From CAYSJU01 sp964431495 (lineage in GTDB: Bacteria; Omnitrophota; Gorgyraeia; Tantalellales; Tantalellaceae): a DNA stretch of 17,897 nt. This document shows, piece after piece, positions 1-6,668 of this stretch. The stretch lies in NCBI GenBank assembly GCA_964431495.1, contig CAYSJU010000032.1:1-17897 (forward strand), in the 5' to 3' direction. Position 1 is the stretch's first letter; each line of letters starts with the position of its first letter. A model generated the notes under the pieces. That model saw only the letters and a program-made list of their open reading frames with translations. It ran no database searches and was not told the origin of the DNA. A program made the position numbers and the translations under genes.

Positions 1-56
1 GATATATAGTAAGAATAGAGGAAATGATAGGTAAATTGATGAAAGGGCAACTATGA
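1..56 (+). CDS. possible 3' end of an upstream gene
   Basis: In the frame beginning at base 3 there is an open stretch ending in TGA at 54-56. It reads YIVRIEEMIGKLMKGQL, a charged and amphipathic ending that could be the C-terminus of a protein starting before the window. The other two forward frames hit stops at 7-9 and 32-34. The piece is too short to assign to a family, and chance openness is a real alternative. Confidence 0.22.
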   Translation, partial: YIVRIEEMIGKLMKGQL

Positions 57-165
57 AAACCATTTGAGGGGAACGACGGGAAAATTTTTTCGCCACTTAG
101 TTGCTAATTTTAAAAAGATTTAATTAAGAAAAAGCGCGTGCTTTTGTAAAAAAACAGGTGTAATT

Positions 166-3100
166 ATGACAAGCTCAAAAAGAGGATTGCTAAAGTTAGT
201 TTCAATTATTACCTTGTGGGCCTTTTTGCTTACAGCAGGGATGGGAGAGGTGTTTATTGAAACAGCATGGGCGGCAAAGATACCGACCTCATCGTCCGAA
301 GAGTTTAATTTTAATACCCTCACAATACCGCAGAAACTGGGAACAGTAAAGGATCGATACCATAATACCGACAGACCGCTCGAGAAAATAGTAGTTCATA
401 TTCAAGATGCTCACTGTAATTATGCTGCACAGCACAAGATAGCCGAGATAATCGAGTATTTAAATCGGGAATACGCAATAGACACAGTGAACCTTGAAGG
501 CGGGAGCGGCGAATATGACATATCGGTATTCACTGACATCCAGAATAAAGACACAAGAGAAAAGGGAGCCGACTATTTCGTTAAACAGGGATTGGTCAAC
601 GGCGCCGAATATTATGCTATAAACAACCCCGAGAAAGTGACCCTGTGGGGAGTAGAAGATATAGATCTATACCGTAAAAATCTTAATATTTACAGGGAAT
701 CCCTCCCGGGCAGGCAGGAGATCGACGGATACCTGGGAACTCTTTATCACATCTTAAGCGATCTGAAACGCCGCATCTATTCAGATGAACTGCTGGAACT
801 TGATATAAAATACACCCAGTACAAAGCCAATAAGCTCGAACTCAGGGACTATGTCTCTTACCTTATTGAAAAAGCAAAAGAGAGATTTATCGACATCAAA
901 TCTCTGACGAATCTTTTTCTTCTCAACGAAGCCCTGCAGGAGGAGGGAAAAATTGAATTTAAAAAGGCCAATATTGAGAGAGACGAGCTTATTGATGAAT
1001 TCAAGCGGATGCTGTCCAAGGAGGGTATGGAGGAGCTCTTAAATAAGACAATGGAATTTAAGGCGGAAAGGGGTTATGGAACCGAGTTTTACATTTACCT
1101 TACCGAGACAGCAAAATCACTGGGCATAGACCTTAAAGCGTTTCCCGAACTGCAGAAATACATAATATATAATTCAATTTATCATGCCATTGATAAGTCG
1201 AAGGTGATGGACGAAATAGAAGCCCTCGAGGAGAACATAAAATCGACTTTATACCAAAATGAGAAACAAAAAAAGCTCGCCGTTTTATCCAAAAATCTTA
1301 CGTTAATAAAAAATCTGTTTAACGCCACTCTGATAAGGTCGGATTATGAGTATTATCAGAAAAATAAGAGATCTTTCGATATCAAAAATTTTACGGAGTT
1401 CATATCAAAAGAGGCCCCGCTTTATGGCATAACAGCGCAACTCGATGACAGCGTATACAGGCTCGACCGGTATCGCAGGGATATGGCGAGTTTTTATGAT
1501 TATTCCATGAGAAGAGACGAAGAATTTTTAGAGAATATGAGGTTTAAAAGACTTGGTGAGGGTAAGCCGGAGATCGCTATTCTTGTCACAGGCGGGTTCC
1601 ATGCCGATAACATCTGCGGACTTTTCAAAGAAAACGGCGTTTCGTATATTTCCATCATGCCGAGCTTCAAAGATGAAGAGGGGTATGAATGCCCGTATTT
1701 TAGCCTGCTCGGCGGGGAATACCCGCGTCTGGAGCAGGTCATAAGGGAAGCGGTCACAAGTTCAATGATCCAGATCGCCAGTATGTGGAACAGGCTCGGG
1801 TTGGAGATCAGCGGTGAGGAAGAGAGAAACATGGCGATGATCCAGCTGGAAATAATCAAAAGGCTCGTTGACGGACAGGAAGCCGTGCTCGCGGTGGAAG
1901 GTTCAAAGGCCGTAATAACATTTTCAATGAATGAGGTGGGCGAAGTCAGCTATGAGCTCGGAGAAAGAACACCCGGCATGGAGATCGCGGCCGACGTGAT
2001 GATAACGGATCTTGCCAATATGGACTATCTGGATCATGAAAAGATAATCGATGAGCAGCTCAGAAGGGCTTATGCGGACGCGGAAAGACGCGTCTCACCC
2101 GTTGATCGCGCAATAATTACCGCTGCATCAAGATTTTTCAGACTTATCGGGCAGGACGGTGTGGCGCTCGCTCTTATAGGGGATGCTGTATCGATCAATG
2201 AGGTCAAAGGCATCGAATTTTTTAAGGGGCACGCCAGCTGGAGAGGGATAAATATCAGCGCGGACATGAGCCACGATGAAAAGATAGCCAGGGCAATTCA
2301 CGAAATAGGCGCGTATTACAGCCAGGGACACGATCTTAACAGCGAAATGGAGGAAGTATATCTGCTGAACAAGGACATTATAGAAAGGGGCAGTAGAGAA
2401 GCCCTGGCCCGCAAGCTGGACTTTACGAAGTTTTATGGATTAAAAGAGCTACGCAGGCTGGAACCCGGCCCCGCGCCCGGAAGGGATTATGCAAAGCTAG
2501 CGGTTGTTGAGGACGCTGAAGAGGAGACGATTGCCGGTATTGGGGGGGAGCCGATCGAATTCAGAGACTTACCAAAGGACTTTGTTATACTCGCGCCCAT
2601 ATTCAATGAAGGTCAGGGGACGGAAACGATCATAAGGATGATCCGCAGGCTGGGATATCTTGACAGGGTACTCTTCATTGACGATGCCTCAAACGATGGT
2701 ATTACAAGGGATATCCTCAGGCGTTATCAGGCAAAATGGGGGATAAGGGTCTCTTACAGGCCCGAGAACAGGCATAAAATAGGCGCTATTCAGGACACGT
2801 TGCTTGATCTGCAGGAATTTAAACGGTTGCCCGAACGAGTCATCGTCTGTGATGGAGATTCTTACATGAAACCCGACGGAATAAAATTGCCCCTGGAGAC
2901 AGAACTGACGGATGAAGCAGTTAATGACCGGGACGCAATAGCAGTGAATAGAGAGGCGTTTGAAGACTCAATGGGGAAAATAATGGCCCATTTTGGCGAC
3001 GAGAGATATTCAGCGATGGGACTTTGTATCGTTCCCAGGCTGAGTGAAAAAGCCACCTTTGTTGAAAGGATGCAAAGCGTTACATGGAAAGTCCAGAATG

Positions 3101-5307
3101 CGATCAACAGGGTGGTGACAAGATTAGGCCGGCGCGGTTCAGTTCCTGGCGCGGGTGGTGTGTTTAATCCGCAGCATCTTTTAGCGGCGCTGGAGTTGCA
3201 TTCATTCAACTTTGAATTAGAGGACACAGAAACAATAACAATAATGAGAAATCAGGGAAGAAAGACCGGCGGGTTTCACAAGTATCTGGAAGTAAAAACA
3301 GATATACCCCGTGATTATGAAGCCTATTTTAAGCAAGGCAGGAGGTATCAAAGGGGTATGCAGAGGGCGCTTTTCGATCAGATAAAAATGATATTTGGGC
3401 GTCTGATTCCCCGCGGGGGGGGGATTGAACTAAGTAGCCTGATCAGACTAACCGGTTTTGCTCTCCTGGGGGCGGCAACAACTTTTTTGCTTATGACGGG
3501 CGGGAGGAATCAGTTAGCGCTGGACATGCTGTTAAAATTCTTACGGTTTGACGCTGAGTTTTTGTATAAAAGTTATTTTGTAGGCTTTAAATTTCTGTTA
3601 ATTAATTATGTAAAATATTTCGCAGCCTATTGGGCGATAAATACTTTTATGAATATCACGCATTGGAATTATAGGGTTAAGAACGCGGTCGGAAATGTAT
3701 TGGGAGTGCCGTTAATGCCCTTGGTTTATTTTAACTTTTTTGCCGTTTTCGGGCCCGGAGCATTTCTAGAGACAACGTGGGGAAAAGCCAGGAATGCTTG
3801 GGAAAAATACTTCTATGGGGAAGAGGAGGCGGTGAGAGAGGGCCCGATCATGCAAGTTGTAGAACAACCCCTGCTGGCAGCGTTGAATATCGCTGATATC
3901 GGTGTTCTAAATGAGGATGAACACGAAGAGATCAACAATGTTATAAAGAAAGCTATCGACGAGACGCGTTTGATAAGGATAAATGTTATAGAGGGTGTTT
4001 CAGTTTTTATCATAGAAGGGGTGGATGAGATAGTAAAAGGCCAAAAAGGGCATGCTGGCGTAACAAGAAACGCTATCTACCTGACAGAGGATTTTTCCGC
4101 CCGCACGGCTTTACACGAGCTCTATGAGCTCAAGTTATGGCAGATGAAGGCCCTTGCACTGGCCGGGATGTCCAGAGACACCCCCTGGACATCCCTGGCT
4201 TTACGCCAGCGCCAGGCACTTAACGTCCTTTTGCGAGAATGGCTAGTCAATAACTTTGACCAAGCAAAAGCGCTCAAGGAAGAATATAACAGGCAGGCTG
4301 AGGAATATGCTGCCGGCAGAGTCGGAGATGAAGGTGTTATCTCAGCAGAATATTTCCAGTTGGCAAAACTGAAAAAGGACAGAGCAGAGCAAGCGGAAAG
4401 AGAACGAGAACTGAAGTCAGGGGTGAATATTGTGGAAGTCCCGGAAAGAATAGAAATGGCAAAAGCAGTAGGAGCCACGGATGCCATACCGACGACTGCA
4501 CGGATGCCGGGCAGGACGGTCCCGGCGGGGATGGTTCCTGAAGTCGGCGTTCCTGAAATCCCGGTGGCAGCGGTAAAAGTCGCAGCAACAGAGGATCTTG
4601 TTCTGCAGCGCCAGGAAGCGACACTGGGAGCATTTAACAGCGTGAACAGAAAGGGCGATCTTGTAAAAGTGGTCGTGGGAGTCCCGGCTGGAGAGGATAT
4701 TGAATCCAGGCTCGCGGCGACTTGCCGCAATATAAACAGGGGTTTAGCAAGCGGTGGTTTTGGTGTTGTGGAAGCTACGGGGTACCATCAGGAGACTGAC
4801 AAAAGACAGATAATAACATTCCCGATCGATGTCAAGAACGCTGAAAAGACACAGAGGAATTATGAGTCTGCCATGGAGAGCGCGCAGGAATTCCTGGAAG
4901 AACAGCTGAAAAAATCTCCTGCCGGGACAAAAGGAAGGATCGTCTTGTTCGCGCCAGAAATGGAAGTTGGTCCAAAACTGGCAGACATGGCAAAAACCCG
5001 GTATGGAGACGAGGACAACATCACGGTCGTTCCCGACGCCTATACAGATTCTACGCCGGAGGAAAACAGATATCCCGATATTGACGTAAGGGCTGCTTTA
5101 GCCAGGCATATCTCGTTCTATTATTACGGGGGCAATAGATCTGCCGCGATCAATGCTATCAACAATCTCTTAAGCCAGGTGTCGCAGAATGAGGCCATTA
5201 CTGATATTAAACAGCTGTTAGAGATACCGTTAAGGATAAGGGCGATTGATTTTGAGGAGATAGTGCAATGGCAGGAAGCACAGGAAGCAGTAGCCACGTC
5301 TCTGTAA
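166..5307 (+). CDS. giant exported/membrane protein with ChaN/TraB-like and family 2 glycosyltransferase domains
   Basis: A 1713-residue protein. The ATG at 166 is preceded by AGGTG five bases upstream. Residues about 8-36 form a hydrophobic secretion-type helix ending in AWAA. Residues 75-500 resemble the ChaN/TraB/Tiki fold: HIQDAH at 78-83, NLEGG at 109-113 and TGGFH at 475-479. Residues 806-1065 carry family 2 glycosyltransferase signatures: FNEG at 813-816, DDAS at 839-842, DGDS at 896-899, ED at 1019-1020, and QGRRYQ at 1057-1062 resembling the QxxRW motif. Hydrophobic segments follow near 1092-1110, 1137-1160 and 1178-1198. Short HE-containing segments occur at 712 and 1317. Residues 1490-1713 are unrecognised. 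A sugar-nucleotide-dependent transferase behind a single secretion helix is topologically odd. Glycosyltransferase activity is well supported; substrate, product and the role of the other domains are unknown. Confidence 0.85.
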   Translation: MTSSKRGLLKLVSIITLWAFLLTAGMGEVFIETAWAAKIPTSSSEEFNFNTLTIPQKLGTVKDRYHNTDRPLEKIVVHIQDAHCNYAAQHKIAEIIEYLNREYAIDTVNLEGGSGEYDISVFTDIQNKDTREKGADYFVKQGLVNGAEYYAINNPEKVTLWGVEDIDLYRKNLNIYRESLPGRQEIDGYLGTLYHILSDLKRRIYSDELLELDIKYTQYKANKLELRDYVSYLIEKAKERFIDIKSLTNLFLLNEALQEEGKIEFKKANIERDELIDEFKRMLSKEGMEELLNKTMEFKAERGYGTEFYIYLTETAKSLGIDLKAFPELQKYIIYNSIYHAIDKSKVMDEIEALEENIKSTLYQNEKQKKLAVLSKNLTLIKNLFNATLIRSDYEYYQKNKRSFDIKNFTEFISKEAPLYGITAQLDDSVYRLDRYRRDMASFYDYSMRRDEEFLENMRFKRLGEGKPEIAILVTGGFHADNICGLFKENGVSYISIMPSFKDEEGYECPYFSLLGGEYPRLEQVIREAVTSSMIQIASMWNRLGLEISGEEERNMAMIQLEIIKRLVDGQEAVLAVEGSKAVITFSMNEVGEVSYELGERTPGMEIAADVMITDLANMDYLDHEKIIDEQLRRAYADAERRVSPVDRAIITAASRFFRLIGQDGVALALIGDAVSINEVKGIEFFKGHASWRGINISADMSHDEKIARAIHEIGAYYSQGHDLNSEMEEVYLLNKDIIERGSREALARKLDFTKFYGLKELRRLEPGPAPGRDYAKLAVVEDAEEETIAGIGGEPIEFRDLPKDFVILAPIFNEGQGTETIIRMIRRLGYLDRVLFIDDASNDGITRDILRRYQAKWGIRVSYRPENRHKIGAIQDTLLDLQEFKRLPERVIVCDGDSYMKPDGIKLPLETELTDEAVNDRDAIAVNREAFEDSMGKIMAHFGDERYSAMGLCIVPRLSEKATFVERMQSVTWKVQNAINRVVTRLGRRGSVPGAGGVFNPQHLLAALELHSFNFELEDTETITIMRNQGRKTGGFHKYLEVKTDIPRDYEAYFKQGRRYQRGMQRALFDQIKMIFGRLIPRGGGIELSSLIRLTGFALLGAATTFLLMTGGRNQLALDMLLKFLRFDAEFLYKSYFVGFKFLLINYVKYFAAYWAINTFMNITHWNYRVKNAVGNVLGVPLMPLVYFNFFAVFGPGAFLETTWGKARNAWEKYFYGEEEAVREGPIMQVVEQPLLAALNIADIGVLNEDEHEEINNVIKKAIDETRLIRINVIEGVSVFIIEGVDEIVKGQKGHAGVTRNAIYLTEDFSARTALHELYELKLWQMKALALAGMSRDTPWTSLALRQRQALNVLLREWLVNNFDQAKALKEEYNRQAEEYAAGRVGDEGVISAEYFQLAKLKKDRAEQAERERELKSGVNIVEVPERIEMAKAVGATDAIPTTARMPGRTVPAGMVPEVGVPEIPVAAVKVAATEDLVLQRQEATLGAFNSVNRKGDLVKVVVGVPAGEDIESRLAATCRNINRGLASGGFGVVEATGYHQETDKRQIITFPIDVKNAEKTQRNYESAMESAQEFLEEQLKKSPAGTKGRIVLFAPEMEVGPKLADMAKTRYGDEDNITVVPDAYTDSTPEENRYPDIDVRAALARHISFYYYGGNRSAAINAINNLLSQVSQNEAITDIKQLLEIPLRIRAIDFEEIVQWQEAQEAVATSL

Positions 5308-5349
5308 TCGGGTTTGATCCACGCCTTTTTGGAAAAAATCCGACAAAGT

Positions 5350-5378
5350 TTGCCAAAGGCCTTATTTTGTGATAAATT
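5350..5378 (+). promoter_or_regulatory. sigma70-like promoter with extended -10
   Basis: TTGCCA at 5350-5355 and TAAATT at 5373-5378 are separated by 17 bases, and TGA just before the -10 gives an extended -10. The expected start near 5385 lies about 38 bases before the gene at 5423. It would drive the two-gene unit 5423-6451 independently of the giant gene ending at 5307. Confidence 0.5.
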
Positions 5379-5422
5379 TTGTAAGCACAACAATATTTTC
5401 ATGCTTCATTGGAGAATTAAAG

Positions 5423-5770
5423 ATGCGAAGGCTGATCGCCGGTTTAATAATATTTATTTTTATAGAGATATATGGGACCGCTTATATCCATTGTCAGGAA
5501 GCACAGAAAGGCGGGAAAGAGGTCGTGTTCAGCGGGACGGTGAAAGAGATAGCGGAAGACGGCAGTTATATTATCGTCGGCGATCAAAAGGTCAGCACCA
5601 CACAGCGATTTCTGGATCGTTATCTGCCGGCGGAAGGCGACGGGGTCGAGATAACGGCCAGGGAAACCCGGGAAGGACTGGATGCGGTGGGCTGTGATTT
5701 TATGCTCGATACGCCCGAAAATATCGAGGAATATATAGAGGACACCAAAGCAGTGGACGAAGATGAATAA
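5423..5770 (+). CDS. small exported protein, unknown function
   Basis: I place the start at the ATG at 5423 because GGAGA at 5411-5415 is a well-spaced ribosome-binding site and this Met begins a clean signal peptide, MRRLIAGLIIFIFIEIYGTA. An ATG 54 bases upstream is open but would bury the signal sequence. The mature part, about 90 residues, has alternating beta-like segments (VVFSGTVKEI, SYIIVGDQKV, GDGVEITA) and a very acidic tail. It looks like a small beta-rich domain, perhaps OB-like. A cysteine near the cleavage site (IHCQ) is not in a good lipobox. It lies 24 bases before the coiled-coil gene and is likely cotranscribed. No function can be assigned. It resembles the exported protein at 10459 in size and layout only. 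Confidence 0.75.
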   Translation: MRRLIAGLIIFIFIEIYGTAYIHCQEAQKGGKEVVFSGTVKEIAEDGSYIIVGDQKVSTTQRFLDRYLPAEGDGVEITARETREGLDAVGCDFMLDTPENIEEYIEDTKAVDEDE

Positions 5771-5794
5771 CAATTTTTAAAAAGGGGGGGAGAT

Positions 5795-6451
5795 ATGGGG
5801 AGAAAACTTGTAATATTTTTTGCTGTAGTGGGATTGCTGTTTTTGCCCATGGCTTCGGCTTTTGCTCAAGCGGAAGACACGGACGCAAAGAAAAAAGCCC
5901 TGGACGACAAGGTGAAAAAGCTGGAAGAAACTTATAAGCAGGATAGAGATGATCTTCATGAGGCCACGGAAAAACAGATAGAGGCAGTGGCCAAAACGGA
6001 AGAAGACAAGGAGGAGCTTACTAAGATACATAGCGATGCGAAGGAGAAAAGGGACGCCCTGAACGAGAAGGATAAGAAAGACAAAGACGCCCTGGAAAGC
6101 CAGAGAAAAGCGCTTCGAGACTCAGCCACAGCGGAACAAAAGGCTTTTGCCGCAAAGCTGGAGAAACTGGATGATCAGTACAGGAAGGCGAGGGAGGATC
6201 GCAGAAAGGCCATGCAAGACCTGCGTGAGTCCACGAGAAAACAGATAGAGGCTTTGGATACGGAGCAAGTGGACAAGGAAAAGATCCACAAGATCCGAGA
6301 AGAGGCCAGGAAGAAAAGGGATGAACTGCGGGATAAGTATAGAGAAGAGAAGGATGCCCTGAAAGATCAGATAAGGGAACGCAGAAAGGAAAGGGAAAAA
6401 CCCGAAAAAAGACCGGCACCAAGAAAAGGCAGAGGCAGGGGAAGAGGATAA
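5795..6451 (+). CDS. exported, highly charged coiled-coil protein with internal duplication
   Basis: A 218-residue protein started at the ATG behind a very G-rich Shine-Dalgarno (seven Gs at 5784-5790). Residues 1-26 are a textbook signal peptide ending ASAFAQA. Residues 27-200 are almost entirely Lys, Arg, Glu, Asp, Ala and Leu, predicting a long helical coiled coil in the periplasm. The coil is an imperfect duplication: residues about 39-105 align with 121-197, sharing the KQIEA, KxxKIH and KRDxL landmarks in the same order. The tail from 203 is basic, rich in Pro, Gly and Arg. It is second in a unit with the small exported protein upstream and is followed at once by a strong terminator. 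A structural or envelope-spacer role is plausible but not shown. Confidence 0.8.
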   Translation: MGRKLVIFFAVVGLLFLPMASAFAQAEDTDAKKKALDDKVKKLEETYKQDRDDLHEATEKQIEAVAKTEEDKEELTKIHSDAKEKRDALNEKDKKDKDALESQRKALRDSATAEQKAFAAKLEKLDDQYRKAREDRRKAMQDLRESTRKQIEALDTEQVDKEKIHKIREEARKKRDELRDKYREEKDALKDQIRERRKEREKPEKRPAPRKGRGRGRG

Positions 6452-6472
6452 ATTTTTAGCTTTTTCTGAAAC

Positions 6473-6510
6473 AAAAGGGCCGGACCCCTAAAACGGGTCC
6501 GGCCCTTTTT
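6473..6510 (+). terminator. strong intrinsic terminator
   Basis: A perfect 15-bp stem pairs 6473-6487 with 6495-6509 around a 7-base loop. The GC-rich core is followed directly by a run of five T. It begins 22 bases after the stop of the coiled-coil gene. The A-rich start of the stem would also give some function on the opposite strand. Confidence 0.93.
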
Positions 6511-6555
6511 CACTAAAAAGCCCAGTCAAGCGCAAAAAACCAACTTTTTTCATGC

Positions 6556-6571
6556 TAACTATATATTGTGC
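6556..6571 (+). promoter_or_regulatory. NrdR box 1
   Basis: The 16 bases TAACTATATATTGTGC match 13 of 16 positions of the known NrdR box pattern acaCwAtATaTwGtgt. NrdR is the nucleotide-sensing repressor of ribonucleotide reductase genes. The site precedes nrdD and lies just upstream of the -35 element at 6577. A second, weaker box starts exactly 31 bases further on, the spacing typical of NrdR operators. Confidence 0.75.
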
Positions 6572-6576
6572 CTCAC

Positions 6577-6605
6577 TTGACAAAGGCACCAATATATGGT
6601 ATTTT
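6577..6605 (+). promoter_or_regulatory. nrdD promoter
   Basis: TTGACA at 6577-6582 is a perfect -35 box, and TATTTT at 6600-6605 lies 17 bases downstream as the -10. The predicted transcription start is near 6612, giving a leader of about 57 bases. The -35 sits between the two NrdR boxes and the -10 overlaps the end of the second, so repressor binding should block polymerase. Confidence 0.75.
6587..6602 (+). promoter_or_regulatory. NrdR box 2 (weaker)
   Basis: The core CAATATATGGT matches the centre of the NrdR pattern, with about 10 of 16 positions agreeing overall. Its equivalent C lies at 6590, 31 bases after that of box 1 (6559). The spacing gives more support than the sequence itself. 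It overlaps the -10 element of the nrdD promoter. Confidence 0.6.
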
Positions 6606-6668
6606 CTTTGACGTTTTTCCCACCAGAGTTAGGGTGAAAAAACACAAATAAATGGGGAAAGGAAGAGC

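Noticed and set aside
2290..2340. Zinc metallopeptidase active site (HExxH) in the giant protein
   Set aside because: HEIGA and HELYE lack the second His at the required position, so catalytic zincin activity cannot be claimed.
4122..4730. 202-codon minus-strand open frame inside the giant gene
   Set aside because: Ser/Ala/Pro-rich translation typical of an antisense shadow; the plus-strand frame is continuous through it.
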